From contig NZ_CAMLSE010000028.1 of the NCBI RefSeq assembly GCF_946482605.1, positions 38,173 to 102,172 on the forward strand: a stretch of 64,000 bases of DNA. The letters run 5' to 3'. Positions within the stretch are counted from its first letter, which is position 1, and every line of letters starts with the position of its first letter. Below the pieces are notes generated by a model. That model searched no databases and was not told the DNA's origin. It saw only the letters and a list, made by a program, of their open reading frames with translations. Of this stretch, positions 16,703 to 25,473 are shown piece after piece. The position numbers and the translations under genes were made by a program. The DNA is from an uncultured Dyadobacter sp. (GTDB lineage: Bacteria > Bacteroidota > Bacteroidia > Cytophagales > Spirosomataceae).

Positions 16703-18007
16703 ATGGATCGCAGGACATTCATCGAAAAGTCCGCGCTGGCCGGCGCGGCTTTCTCATCGCTTCCTTTGCTCACCGCATTGAAACGGGCAGCTCCTTACCG
16801 CACGGCGCTGATCGGCGCGGGCTGGTGGGGTACCAACATCTTGCGCTGTGCTGTTCAGGCAGGGGAATCGAAGCTCGTTGCATTATGCGACGTGGACCAG
16901 AACCAGCTGAAAACGTGTGCGGAAGTGTTTTCAAAGCTCACACCCGACAAGCCGAAGCTCTACGGTGATTTCCGCGAAATGCTGGCAAAAGAAAAGCCCG
17001 AGATCGTAATCGTGGCCACACCGGACCACTGGCATGCGTTATGTTGCATCGCGGCTATTGAGTCGGGAGCGCACGTCTATGTCGAAAAACCCATCTCGCA
17101 TACCATTAAAGAAGGCAGGGCGATGGTGAATGCTACACGCAAGCATGGGCGTATCGTTCAGGTAGGGACGCACCGGCGGGTGTCCCCGCACAATGTGTCC
17201 GGGATGGAATTTCTGAAATCGGGCAAGGCAGGCAAAATAGGGATGGCGCGAGCCTTCGTACATTACGGTGGCGGCCCCGGTCAGAAGACGCCGGATGCAG
17301 AACCGCCGCAAGGCATGGACTGGGATTTTTACTGCGGCCCGGCGCCGTTGGTGCCCTACAACAAAACCATCCATCCGCGCGGGTTCCGTGGTTATCTCAA
17401 CTTCGCAAACGGCACACTAGGCGACTGGGGCATCCACTGGCTGGATCAGGTGTTGTGGTGGTCGGAGCAAAAGTATCCTAAGAAGATCTATTCGACGGGC
17501 GGTCGCGCAATCCGGCAAGACAATACCGATGCGCCCGACCACCAGGTCGCCGTTTATGATTTTGACGGCTTCACGCTCGAATGGGAACACCGCAATTTTG
17601 CGGCCAACAATGCCGAAAAAACACACCCCAACCAAGCCGTAGGTGTTTATTTCTACGGCACGGAAGGGACGTTCCACATGGGATGGCTGGATGGCTGGAC
17701 ATTCTACCCCACCAATCCTAACAAGCCGGTGATACACCAGGACGCACAGCTTAACAAGCCGGACGACCAGAATATTCAGCAGCTTTGGGCCAATTTTCTG
17801 GACTCGATCAAAAGCAACAAGCCGCCGATCTGCGAAATCGAGATCGGGCAGCGGTCGACCAATGTAGCTTTACTGGGTATGCTTTCGTACAAATTGGGAA
17901 GAAGCATCGTTTGGGATGGTGAAAAAGAACTGATACCCGGAGACGATGAAGCCAATAAGCTGCTTAGCAGAGCCTACCGTGGGGAATGGAAGTATCCCCA
18001 GGCATAG
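16703..18007 (+). CDS. Gfo/Idh/MocA-family oxidoreductase with Tat-like signal
   Basis: A 434-residue NAD(P)-dependent oxidoreductase. The N terminus MDRRTFIEKSALAGAAF is a twin-arginine-type signal. The Rossmann motif is LIGAGWWGTNI (37-47) and the conserved catalytic-region EKP is at 128-130 (K129). Family members oxidise or rearrange sugars and inositols; export with pre-bound cofactor is common in Bacteroidota members of this family. It shares an operon with the upstream CE7 esterase. The sugar substrate is not predictable. Confidence 0.85.
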   Translation: MDRRTFIEKSALAGAAFSSLPLLTALKRAAPYRTALIGAGWWGTNILRCAVQAGESKLVALCDVDQNQLKTCAEVFSKLTPDKPKLYGDFREMLAKEKPEIVIVATPDHWHALCCIAAIESGAHVYVEKPISHTIKEGRAMVNATRKHGRIVQVGTHRRVSPHNVSGMEFLKSGKAGKIGMARAFVHYGGGPGQKTPDAEPPQGMDWDFYCGPAPLVPYNKTIHPRGFRGYLNFANGTLGDWGIHWLDQVLWWSEQKYPKKIYSTGGRAIRQDNTDAPDHQVAVYDFDGFTLEWEHRNFAANNAEKTHPNQAVGVYFYGTEGTFHMGWLDGWTFYPTNPNKPVIHQDAQLNKPDDQNIQQLWANFLDSIKSNKPPICEIEIGQRSTNVALLGMLSYKLGRSIVWDGEKELIPGDDEANKLLSRAYRGEWKYPQA

Positions 18008-18010
18008 GCA

Positions 18011-18367
18011 TTAATCAATTTTGATAACCTCCGCGGGGATCTTGTGCTGATCCACCAGTTCACGGGTGAAGCGTACATGCCCGCGGGGGGCCATCAGATA
18101 CAATTTACCTCCCTTCATCCCTGCCAGCTCACTCAGCAACTTCCATTTCGACAAATTACCCTGCATCTGGTCCGTTTTCATGCAGACTTCCAGATAGTGC
18201 CTGTTGAACATGTTCACGCCCGTTACATCGGGGGTAAAGCGCGTGTTATCCGCAGCCCGTTCGTAAGATTTCGGCGTCTCGTATCCTTCCATGTTGGCCT
18301 GGATGTCCTTAAAACCGTGCGACTTTGCCCACTTAATTACCTGTGGGATGAGTGATTCCTTTTCCAT
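18011..18367 (-). CDS. Conserved hypothetical protein, 118 residues
   Basis: I do not recognise this protein. It is basic, without signal peptide or membrane segment. The pattern DxTRFTPDVTG...YLEVCMKT followed by KWKLLSELA and GGKLYLMAP resembles the core of small PD-(D/E)XK nuclease-like folds (D, E-x-K, then a strand), but the fit is loose. It converges with the Gfo/Idh/MocA gene, with three bases between stops. Transcribed alone. Confidence 0.55.
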   Translation of the reverse strand: MEKESLIPQVIKWAKSHGFKDIQANMEGYETPKSYERAADNTRFTPDVTGVNMFNRHYLEVCMKTDQMQGNLSKWKLLSELAGMKGGKLYLMAPRGHVRFTRELVDQHKIPAEVIKID

Positions 18368-18527
18368 ATTTAAATTGTATAATTTTTACCCGATTAAGCG
18401 GGGTACTGCTAAAAAAATCCAGCCGAGACTGAAACAGAGGAAGCGCGAGAGAAATGGCTACCCGGTATCCGGGAATTAGTGAAAGATACCTTATTTTCTG
18501 GAAATCAACAAATTAACAAACCTTAAA

Positions 18528-18854
18528 TCAATCTTCCAGCTCATCAAGAAAACTATTGTAAGCCGAAAGAAGTTCGCGGTGCGCTTTGGCATCCTTTTGT
18601 GCCTGAGCGATTTCCACACCTTTCTGATAAATTTCCTCAGCCCTTTCCACCTGATCCAATGCAGCAAAAAATGCGCCAGCGTGGTAGTAGGTTGGTAAAT
18701 AATCAGGGTGATCGGTCAGCAGCAATTCAAAAAAGCGCCGTGCCTCGCCAACATCCGACTTAGCGTATTCGATCGCCAGTGCATAAGCATTAAACGGATC
18801 GGCTGGATCCTCTTCATAAAACGCAAGCAGATTCGTGACTAAAGTGTTATTCAT
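18528..18854 (-). CDS. Small TPR protein
   Basis: A 108-residue all-helical protein with about two tetratricopeptide repeats: NAYALAIEYAKSDVGEARRFFELLL and PTYYHAGAFFAALDQVERAEEIYQKG. TPR proteins are protein-protein adaptors. It is divergent from etfB, whose start is 94 bases away, so the two share a promoter region. No enzymatic domain. The partner is unknown. Confidence 0.75.
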   Translation of the reverse strand: MNNTLVTNLLAFYEEDPADPFNAYALAIEYAKSDVGEARRFFELLLTDHPDYLPTYYHAGAFFAALDQVERAEEIYQKGVEIAQAQKDAKAHRELLSAYNSFLDELED

Positions 18855-18948
18855 TGAAATTATTATGCTTGCATACCATTTACTTTTCCTTTAATTTGCC
18901 CGGGTTAAGTTATTCTCTTCAACCGCAAAGATACGTAACCATACCCTT

Positions 18949-19686
18949 ATGAAAATACTCGTTTGTATAACTAATGTTCCGGATACAACCGCAAAGATAA
19001 CTTTCACGGATAATAACACGCGGTTTAACAAGGCCGGTGTGCAGTTTATTATCGGTCCTTACGACGACTATGCCTTGGCGCGCGGCGTCGAATTGAAAGA
19101 GCAAACCGGCGGAAGCCTGACCGTCCTCCACGTAGGTGAATCGGACGCTGAACCCCAGATCCGCAAGGCATTAGCCATCGGAGCCGACGATGCGATCCGC
19201 ATCAATGCAGAGCCGCTTGACTCCAACTACACGGCCATTCAGATTGCCCATATTGCCAGCCAGAATAATTATGATCTGATTTTAATGGGCCGCGAATCCA
19301 TCGACTACAACAGCGGCGTGGTGCATGGCCTCGTCGGCGAAATTCTTGGAATTCCCTCCTATTCTCCGGTCATGAAACTCGAAATCCAAGGCAATAATGC
19401 GACTTTGACCCGTGAAATCGACGGAGGAAAAGAAGTTCTGCAAGCCCCCCTGCCATTGGTACTGGGCTGCCAGGAACCCATTGCCGAATGGAAAATCCCC
19501 AACATGCGTGGGATCATGACCGCACGGACCAAGCCTTTGCTGGTAGTGGAGCCCGTGGAGGTAGAAGACATGACGGTTCCTCAGACCTACGCACTCCCCG
19601 CTCCGAAAGGAGCCTGTAAAATGATCCCGGCGGGCGAGGCTGAAACGCTGATCAAGCTGTTGCAGACCGAGGCAAAGATCCTTTGA
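18949..19686 (+). CDS. etfB: Electron transfer flavoprotein beta subunit
   Basis: A 245-residue ETF beta subunit. CITNVPDTTAKI at the start, GPYDDYALARGVEL, the LMGRESIDYNSG motif and the C-terminal REIDGGKEVLQAPLPLVLG are family signatures. With EtfA it forms the FAD-containing heterodimer that carries electrons from acyl-CoA dehydrogenases to ETF-quinone oxidoreductase. The stop codon is 35 bases before the etfA ATG. The start at 18949 is the only ATG fitting the family N terminus. Confidence 0.95.
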   Translation: MKILVCITNVPDTTAKITFTDNNTRFNKAGVQFIIGPYDDYALARGVELKEQTGGSLTVLHVGESDAEPQIRKALAIGADDAIRINAEPLDSNYTAIQIAHIASQNNYDLILMGRESIDYNSGVVHGLVGEILGIPSYSPVMKLEIQGNNATLTREIDGGKEVLQAPLPLVLGCQEPIAEWKIPNMRGIMTARTKPLLVVEPVEVEDMTVPQTYALPAPKGACKMIPAGEAETLIKLLQTEAKIL

Positions 19687-19721
19687 CTTTTTCCGACCTT
19701 TTTACACCAACTGAAAACAAC

Positions 19722-20696
19722 ATGTCAGTCCTTATATATGTAGAGCTCGACAACGGCTCGATCAAAAAAACTTCACTGGAAGCAGTAGCTTACGGTGCTC
19801 AGGTGGCTGCAAAAACCGGCACCAGCGCTACTGTGCTCGCATTAGGGCAGGCGCAGGCCTTCGAACTGGAAAAAGCAGGACATTACGGTGCCGCCAAAGT
19901 GCTGCACGCTGCCGATGATCGCCTGCAACACGAGAACAGCCTCGCCTATGCCGACGTCCTTGCACAAGCCGCGCAGCAGGAAGGCAGTAAAGTGATTATC
20001 CTCTCTAAATCCGGCCTGGGCGACGCGATGGCCGCACGTGCTGCGGCGAAGCTCAAAGCCGGGATCGTTTCAGGCGTCACGTCCCTGCCCGAAACGGATG
20101 GCGGCTTCACGGTAACCCGCAGTATTTTCACAGGAAAAGCATTTGCGACGACGGCGCTGACATCGGAAATAAAAATCCTGGTCGTGCGTAAGAATGCCAT
20201 TGAGATCGACGATTCGGCATTGAGCGGGCAGGCGGCCGATGTGGTGGCATTCAGCCCCGCGTTGAGGGACTCGGATTTCAAAGCGACGGTGGTGAGCGTG
20301 GAAAAGGCGGACTCCGAACTATCCCTAACCGAAGCCGAAATCATCGTTTCGGGAGGGCGCGGGATGAAAGGGCCCGAGCACTGGCAACCCCTGCTCGATC
20401 TGGCCAAAGCGCTGGGAGCGGCAACCGGGTGTTCGAAGCCCGTCTCGGACCTCGACTGGCGGCCTCATCACGAACACATCGGGCAAACCGGCATTAAAGT
20501 GGCCCCGAACCTGTACATAGCCTGCGGCATTTCGGGTGCCATTCAACATCTGGCGGGTGTAAACGGCTCCAAATGCATCGTAGTCATCAACAAAGACCCC
20601 GAAGCGCCGTTTTTTAAAGCGGCTGATTATGGAATCGTAGGAGACGTCTTCGAGATCCTCCCTAAATTAACCGAAGCAGTAAAAAGCCTCAAATAA
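19722..20696 (+). CDS. etfA: Electron transfer flavoprotein alpha subunit
   Basis: A 324-residue ETF alpha subunit starting at the ATG at 19722 (MSVLIYVELDNG); an in-frame TTG at 19683 would add 13 residues and overlap etfB, and is unlikely. The FAD-binding domain is clear: IIVSGGRGMKGPEHW, GCSKPVSDLDW, QTGIKVAPNLYIACGISGAIQH and INKDPEAPFFKAADYGIVGD. It partners EtfB in electron transfer from beta-oxidation. A strong hairpin terminator follows. Confidence 0.95.
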   Translation: MSVLIYVELDNGSIKKTSLEAVAYGAQVAAKTGTSATVLALGQAQAFELEKAGHYGAAKVLHAADDRLQHENSLAYADVLAQAAQQEGSKVIILSKSGLGDAMAARAAAKLKAGIVSGVTSLPETDGGFTVTRSIFTGKAFATTALTSEIKILVVRKNAIEIDDSALSGQAADVVAFSPALRDSDFKATVVSVEKADSELSLTEAEIIVSGGRGMKGPEHWQPLLDLAKALGAATGCSKPVSDLDWRPHHEHIGQTGIKVAPNLYIACGISGAIQHLAGVNGSKCIVVINKDPEAPFFKAADYGIVGDVFEILPKLTEAVKSLK

Positions 20697-21028
20697 GAAC
20701 ACAGGGGCTATTTTCTGAAATTAATTGGATGTCACCTATGCAAAAAAGGGGCTAAAAATCAACCTGTTAAGATTATTTGATTTTTACACCGGCCATAGCT
20801 CCGGCATCTTAACCCGTGCTGCATTTTTTTATGCAGCACGGGTTATTTATTTTTGCACCTTTGATTCGCCGATGGTGTTTTTTGAACAGGAACACTTTGA
20901 TAGATTTACATGTTAATGCGTTGAAAATCAACATTCAATTAACATCTGAATTTTAAGAACCGGACTCACCATTTAATCCGGAGGCAAATTCACCACAACT
21001 GTTAACCATTTGCGCATTTAATTTGAAC
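20697..21028. other. Intergenic region downstream of etfA
   Basis: This 332-base gap holds the etfA terminator and then an AT-rich stretch leading to the BFN gene. A TATTTTTG box (20848-20855) overlaps the terminator tail. The open frame covering the terminator hairpin is not credible as a gene. I see nothing else definable. Confidence 0.5.
20811..20854 (+). terminator. Rho-independent terminator after etfA
   Basis: AACCCGTGCTGCAT (20811-20824) pairs perfectly with ATGCAGCACGGGTT (20831-20844) around a T6 loop, followed by ATTTATTTTT. It ends the etfBA transcript. Confidence 0.85.
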
Positions 21029-21622
21029 GTGAAAAAAATCAAGTTAGAAATTCTGGGGCTTTCACCAAGCCAATCCCAAGCCGGCTCATTTGCATTGGTT
21101 CTTGGCGAAGAACTAGGCAACCGAAGGCTGCCCATCATCATCGGTGTCTTCGAAGCGCAGGCGATTGCCGTCCAGATTGAAAACATAGTGCCCAACCGGC
21201 CGATGACGCACGATCTGTTCAAATCGTTCGCAGAAGGCATGAACTACACACTCAAAGAAATCGTCATCTCTGACCTCAAAGAAGGCATTTTCTACGCCAA
21301 AATCGTTTGCACCGATAACCTGCGCGAAGTCGAGATCGATGCACGTCCATCGGACGCCATAGCCATCGGGCTGCGTTTCGATATTCCAATTTATACCTAC
21401 GAAACCATTTTGTCGGAGGCAGGCATCGTTTCCAGCTCCATGAGCGAGGAGGAAGATGAAGACGAAGATGCCGTGCGCGAAACCATTAAGCCAACGGGCT
21501 CGAAAGAGTCACTCCGCGACCTGTCCTATGACGAACTCCAGCGCATGCTCGACGACGCCCTCAATAAGGAAGACTACGAGAAGGCTGCGAAGATCAGGGA
21601 TGAGATGGGAAGAAGAAACTGA
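21029..21622 (+). CDS. Bifunctional nuclease (BFN/DUF151) domain protein with UVR motif
   Basis: A 197-residue protein. The BFN domain (about 1-130) includes LPIIIGVFEAQAIAVQIE and EIDARPSDAIAIGLRF; an acidic linker (SEEEDEDEDAV) leads to a C-terminal UvrB/UvrC-like helix-turn (LQRMLDDALNKEDYEKAAKIRDEM). This pairing is typical of Bacteroidota members. No ATG is available at the domain start; GTG at 21029 gives MKKIKLEILG and is preferred over TTG at 21023. The nuclease activity of the family is known from few members, and the UVR motif suggests a protein or DNA partner. Confidence 0.8.
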   Translation: MKKIKLEILGLSPSQSQAGSFALVLGEELGNRRLPIIIGVFEAQAIAVQIENIVPNRPMTHDLFKSFAEGMNYTLKEIVISDLKEGIFYAKIVCTDNLREVEIDARPSDAIAIGLRFDIPIYTYETILSEAGIVSSSMSEEEDEDEDAVRETIKPTGSKESLRDLSYDELQRMLDDALNKEDYEKAAKIRDEMGRRN

Positions 21623-21689
21623 AAACCTGTTTATAGTTAAAAATAGTTAAGGATTATCCTGCAAAGGGCCGTTTTGAAATTATAATCCT

Positions 21690-21697
21690 TATTTTTG
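21690..21697 (+). promoter_or_regulatory. Putative -7 promoter box of the ftsX operon
   Basis: TATTTTTG fits the Bacteroidota -7 consensus TAnnTTTG, 54 bases before the ftsX start. The nearest TTTG (21673-21676) is only 13 bases upstream, closer than the usual 19-21, so support is partial. Confidence 0.35.
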
Positions 21698-21750
21698 CCC
21701 GAGTAGTTTCCCTGCAAACCGAACTAACGACAAGCGAAATCAACGCTGTT

Positions 21751-22629
21751 ATGCCGAAAAAAAAGAAGATCGGGAGTTACCCCAACGCAATGATCGTAAT
21801 GAGCCTGACGGCTGCATTATTCCTGATCGGCTTTTGCGGTCTCCTGGTGATCCAATCCAAAAAACTGGTGTCCATTATCCGTCAGAATATCGAAGTGAGG
21901 GTATTTCTGAATAAAGAGGTGGGAAAAGCCGGCCAGGACTCTATCCTGCACTTGATACAGAACAAGCCTTTCGTACTGAAGTCCACTGAGACGCAGCCGA
22001 TCACATTCGTTTCGAAGGAAGAAGCCGCAAAAGAATTCATCGAGGGTACCAAAGAAGATTTTGCTACTTTTTTAGGTGAGAATCCCCTCCGGGACAGCTA
22101 CCGTGTGAAGATCGGGGAAGAATACTTTGAGGAAGCGAAGCTGCAACAGATCAAAAAAGACCTGGAAACAATTAAAAGCGTGTATGAGGTAGTTTACCAG
22201 GAAGATCTGGCGGACAATATCAACCGCAATGTAACCAAGATTTATATCGTACTGGCCAGCTTTGCATTGGTCATGCTGATCATCATCGTGCTCCTGGTAA
22301 ACAACACCATTAAACTGGCCATCTATTCCCAGCGCTTCCTGATCCGCAGTATGCAGCTCGTAGGGGCCACCAACGGATTTATTCAGAAACCATACGTGCT
22401 GCGTGGCGCCGTTCAGGGCCTCGTCGGGGGTGTTCTGGCGGGTCTTATGCTCATTGGGTTGCAGCAGCTTGCGATCCGCAATGTGGAGGGCCTCGCGATG
22501 CTTCAGGAATACGATAAGATCATCATGCTTGTCGTGATCGTGCTGGCACTCGGCATCATGATCGGCGTGGCCAGTACCTATCAGTCGCTCGCCCGCTATC
22601 TGCGCATGACGCTGGATGATCTGTACTGA
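21751..22629 (+). CDS. ftsX: Cell division protein FtsX
   Basis: A 292-residue FtsX-type permease: one N-terminal membrane segment (about 16-35), an extracellular domain (40-165) and three C-terminal segments (about 170-195, 222-245, 262-285). FtsX couples the ATPase FtsE to peptidoglycan hydrolase activation at the septum. ftsE is not adjacent here, as is common in Bacteroidota. It heads a housekeeping cluster ending in ribF. The motif IYSQRFLIRSMQLVGATN is the conserved cytoplasmic loop. Confidence 0.9.
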   Translation: MPKKKKIGSYPNAMIVMSLTAALFLIGFCGLLVIQSKKLVSIIRQNIEVRVFLNKEVGKAGQDSILHLIQNKPFVLKSTETQPITFVSKEEAAKEFIEGTKEDFATFLGENPLRDSYRVKIGEEYFEEAKLQQIKKDLETIKSVYEVVYQEDLADNINRNVTKIYIVLASFALVMLIIIVLLVNNTIKLAIYSQRFLIRSMQLVGATNGFIQKPYVLRGAVQGLVGGVLAGLMLIGLQQLAIRNVEGLAMLQEYDKIIMLVVIVLALGIMIGVASTYQSLARYLRMTLDDLY

Positions 22630-22686
22630 TCTGTCCCTGCCGTCCTCTTTTCAGCCTATTCAGAACAATAACCGACCAATAAAGTT

Positions 22687-22902
22687 ATGAGTACTTCAAA
22701 AAATGAACTCCCATTCTCATCATCCAACTATGTGATGATGCTGACCGGCATCGCGGTGATCCTGGCAGGCTTTCTGATCATGACCTTCGACGGCGAAGAA
22801 TTCGGCTTCGGCTTTCTTGGCCTGACGCTCGGCCCTATTATCGTCATCGCCGGCTTCATCATCGAGTTTTGGGCGATCCTACGTAAACCCGCGAATTCAT
22901 GA
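22687..22902 (+). CDS. DUF3098 family small membrane protein
   Basis: A 71-residue protein with two membrane segments (about 14-34 and 41-63) separated by a short acidic loop (FDGEEFGFG). It matches the small DUF3098 proteins found between ftsX and uppP in Bacteroidota. Its stop overlaps the uppP start (ATGA). Function unknown; the constant gene neighbourhood suggests a role in envelope assembly with FtsX or UppP. Confidence 0.75.
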   Translation: MSTSKNELPFSSSNYVMMLTGIAVILAGFLIMTFDGEEFGFGFLGLTLGPIIVIAGFIIEFWAILRKPANS

Positions 22903-23675
22903 GCATCTGGCAGGCGATTATTTTAGCAATTGTTGAGGGTATTACCGAATTTTTGCCCATCTCTTCCACCGGGCACATGATTATTGCCTCCTCTTTCATG
23001 GGGATCAGCCATCTGGAATTTACCAAAATGTTTACGGTCAATATCCAGTTCGGCGCCATTCTTTCCGTGTTGGTTCTCTACTGGAAACGTTTTTTCCAAA
23101 CTACCGACTTCTATTTCAAACTGCTGGTCGCATTTCTTCCCGCTGCGGTGATCGGCTTTCTGCTGAACGACTTCATAGACGCATTGCTTGAAAACGTTTG
23201 GGTTGTAGCCATTTCGCTTCTGCTGGGCGGTATCGTATTGATTTTCATCGACCGCATTGCCAACGACACCCGCGAGAAGGAAATTTCGTACGGAACTGCG
23301 TTAAAAATCGGTTTCTTTCAATGCATTGCGATGATTCCGGGCGTTTCCCGCTCCGCATCCACCATCATCGGGGGAATGCTGCAAGGGCTGTCCAGAAAGC
23401 AGGCGGCCGAATTTTCGTTTTTCCTCGCCGTACCGACCATGGCAGCCGCAGGCGGTTACAAGCTTTTGAAAACCTATGATACCATTCAGTCGGAAGACAT
23501 TAAGACGTTGCTGATCGGTAACCTCGTCGCATTCGTGGTGGCGATGCTCGCGATCCGGTTTTTCATCAGCTTCCTGACTAAATACGGCTTTAAGGTATTT
23601 GGCTATTATCGCATTATCCTGGGCCTGATCCTGCTGGGTCTGCTGGCCTCGGGCTACCAACTGGACGTGGTCTGA
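22899..23675 (+). CDS. uppP: Undecaprenyl-diphosphatase
   Basis: A 258-residue polytopic membrane enzyme of the BacA family. The two active-site motifs are [16 protein letters not shown] (about 14-29) and [13 protein letters not shown] (about 146-158). It dephosphorylates undecaprenyl diphosphate to recycle the lipid carrier for peptidoglycan and surface polysaccharide synthesis; loss or overproduction alters bacitracin sensitivity in other bacteria. Translationally coupled to the DUF3098 gene. Confidence 0.95.
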   Translation: MSIWQAIILAIVEGITEFLPISSTGHMIIASSFMGISHLEFTKMFTVNIQFGAILSVLVLYWKRFFQTTDFYFKLLVAFLPAAVIGFLLNDFIDALLENVWVVAISLLLGGIVLIFIDRIANDTREKEISYGTALKIGFFQCIAMIPGVSRSASTIIGGMLQGLSRKQAAEFSFFLAVPTMAAAGGYKLLKTYDTIQSEDIKTLLIGNLVAFVVAMLAIRFFISFLTKYGFKVFGYYRIILGLILLGLLASGYQLDVV

Positions 23676-23714
23676 TCCGTCGTCCGCTATTTTTATTACC
23701 CTCATTCCAAAGAT

Positions 23715-24416
23715 TTGAAACAAGAAGAACATATACCCGACGAAGGCGAGGTCATCCTGATCGACAAGCCCTTGACGTGGACTTCATTTGATGTGGCCAA
23801 CAAGCTTAAAAGAGCTTGCAAGTTCAAAAAAATAGGCCATGCCGGTACACTGGATCCGCTCGCTACCGGAGTGCTGATCCTCTGTACCGGTAAAAAAACC
23901 AAACAGATCGACAGTTTCCAGGCGCAGGAGAAAGAATACACCGGAACGCTGGTATTGGGTAAAACGACACCGTCCGTTGATCTGGAAACAGAATTCGACG
24001 CCGAATATCCGGTCGATCACATCACGACCGACGTACTCGAAGCGGCCCGGGCACAACTTACCGGCCACATTGAGCAGATTCCGCCCATTTATTCGGCAGT
24101 AAAGGTCGACGGTGAGCGGCTCTACAAAAAGGCACGCCGCGGCGAAGTGGCCGAAATCAAGAAGCGGCCGGTGGAGATCAAGCTGTTTGAAATCGACCCT
24201 ACCCACTTTCCTTCCATCGATTTTAGGATCATTTGTTCAAAAGGTACTTATATTCGCAGTATCGTTCGGGACTTCGGTCAGCTTGCGGGCAGTGGCGCTT
24301 ACATGAGCGCTTTGTGCAGGACGCGGATCGGGGATTTCGAACTGAAAGATGCATGGGACCTGACGGCCTACATTCATCAGAAACGAGTAGCTTTGAATTT
24401 GGAAGTTGACGAATGA
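23715..24416 (+). CDS. truB: tRNA pseudouridine(55) synthase TruB
   Basis: A 233-residue TruB, short because it lacks the PUA extension, as usual in Bacteroidota. Catalytic D47 lies in GHAGTLDPLATGVL; KPLTWTSFDV and SAVKVDGERLYKKAR are conserved. It makes pseudouridine 55 in tRNA. The start is a TTG at 23715 (KQEEHIPDEGEV); no in-frame ATG lies upstream or near the domain start. Its stop overlaps ribF (ATGA). Confidence 0.95.
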   Translation: MKQEEHIPDEGEVILIDKPLTWTSFDVANKLKRACKFKKIGHAGTLDPLATGVLILCTGKKTKQIDSFQAQEKEYTGTLVLGKTTPSVDLETEFDAEYPVDHITTDVLEAARAQLTGHIEQIPPIYSAVKVDGERLYKKARRGEVAEIKKRPVEIKLFEIDPTHFPSIDFRIICSKGTYIRSIVRDFGQLAGSGAYMSALCRTRIGDFELKDAWDLTAYIHQKRVALNLEVDE

Positions 24417-25339
24417 ATATTTATCATAGCCTGGATTCCTTTCATAAACTGGAATACGGCGTCGTAACAAGTGGCACTTTTGACGGTGTGCATCTTGGAC
24501 ATCAGAAAATACTTTCCCGCCTGAAAGAAATCAGCGAGCAATCCGGCGGTGAAACCGTGGTGCTGACCTTCTGGCCCCACCCCCGCACCGTTGTTTCAGA
24601 GGATAGTCAGGATTTACAGCTACTCTCCACGATCGAGGAAAAGATCGAACTGTTCGCTCAACTGGGAATCCAGCACCTGGCCATCATACCATTCACGCGG
24701 TCTTTTTCCGAATTATCCTCGAAAGAATTTATACAGCAGATCCTGGTCGAGAAAATCGGCACCCGGAAGCTCGTCATCGGCTATGATCATCGGTTTGGGC
24801 GCAACCGGGAAGGCAGTTTTGAATTCTTGAAGGAAAACTGCTCCGAGTACGGTTTTGAAGTCGAAGAAATTCCAAGGGAAGATATCGAACATACGGCTAT
24901 CAGTTCCTCACGCATTCGTAAGGCATTGATTACGGGCCATATACACGAGGCCAACGATCTGCTGGGCCGACCTTACTCATTATCGGGAACGGTTGTGAAA
25001 GGCAAACAGCTCGGCCGGACGATCGGGTTCCCCACCGCCAACATCCACGTACATGAATCGTACAAGCTGGTTCCCATGAATGGCGTGTATGTGATCCGTG
25101 CAGTGTACAATGGCGATACGTTCGGGGGGATGCTCAATATCGGGACACGCCCTACCGTGGACGGCATCGGTCGGACCATCGAAGCGAATCTATTTGATTT
25201 TGACCATGAAATATATGGGGAAGACCTTAAAATAGAACTGCTGCATTACCTGCGGCCCGAAGAAAAATTCAATGGCCTCGATATGCTGGTAAAGCAGATC
25301 CGGGTCGATAAGGAAAATAGCCTCGCCTATTTTTCCTGA
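24413..25339 (+). CDS. ribF: Bifunctional riboflavin kinase/FAD synthetase
   Basis: A 308-residue RibF. The N-terminal FMN adenylyltransferase domain has GTFDGVHLGHQ (about 22-32) and YDHRFGRNREG; the C-terminal flavokinase domain has LGRTIGFPTANI and MNGVYVIRAVYNG. It converts riboflavin to FMN and then FAD. It is the last gene of the ftsX-uppP-truB cluster and is followed by a terminator. Confidence 0.95.
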   Translation: MNIYHSLDSFHKLEYGVVTSGTFDGVHLGHQKILSRLKEISEQSGGETVVLTFWPHPRTVVSEDSQDLQLLSTIEEKIELFAQLGIQHLAIIPFTRSFSELSSKEFIQQILVEKIGTRKLVIGYDHRFGRNREGSFEFLKENCSEYGFEVEEIPREDIEHTAISSSRIRKALITGHIHEANDLLGRPYSLSGTVVKGKQLGRTIGFPTANIHVHESYKLVPMNGVYVIRAVYNGDTFGGMLNIGTRPTVDGIGRTIEANLFDFDHEIYGEDLKIELLHYLRPEEKFNGLDMLVKQIRVDKENSLAYFS

Positions 25340-25373
25340 CCAACCAAAACTTTTTTCGAAATTCCTGCAAGTG

Positions 25374-25400
25374 AAGCGTGCCCGGCCCGGCACGCTTTTA
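25374..25400 (+). terminator. Rho-independent terminator after ribF
   Basis: AAGCGTGCC (25374-25382) pairs with GGCACGCTT (25389-25397) with a six-base loop, followed by a short T-rich tail. It closes the ftsX-ribF transcript. Confidence 0.75.
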
Positions 25401-25473
25401 TTGTGGTCGCTATACGTAGAATCATCGAAACAGGTGCTTTGGCACACGGCAGCGACACAAATTCATTTTCTGT

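Noticed and set aside
20725..20916. Open frame of 63 residues after etfA
   Set aside because: It runs through the etfA terminator hairpin and has no domain or start signal.
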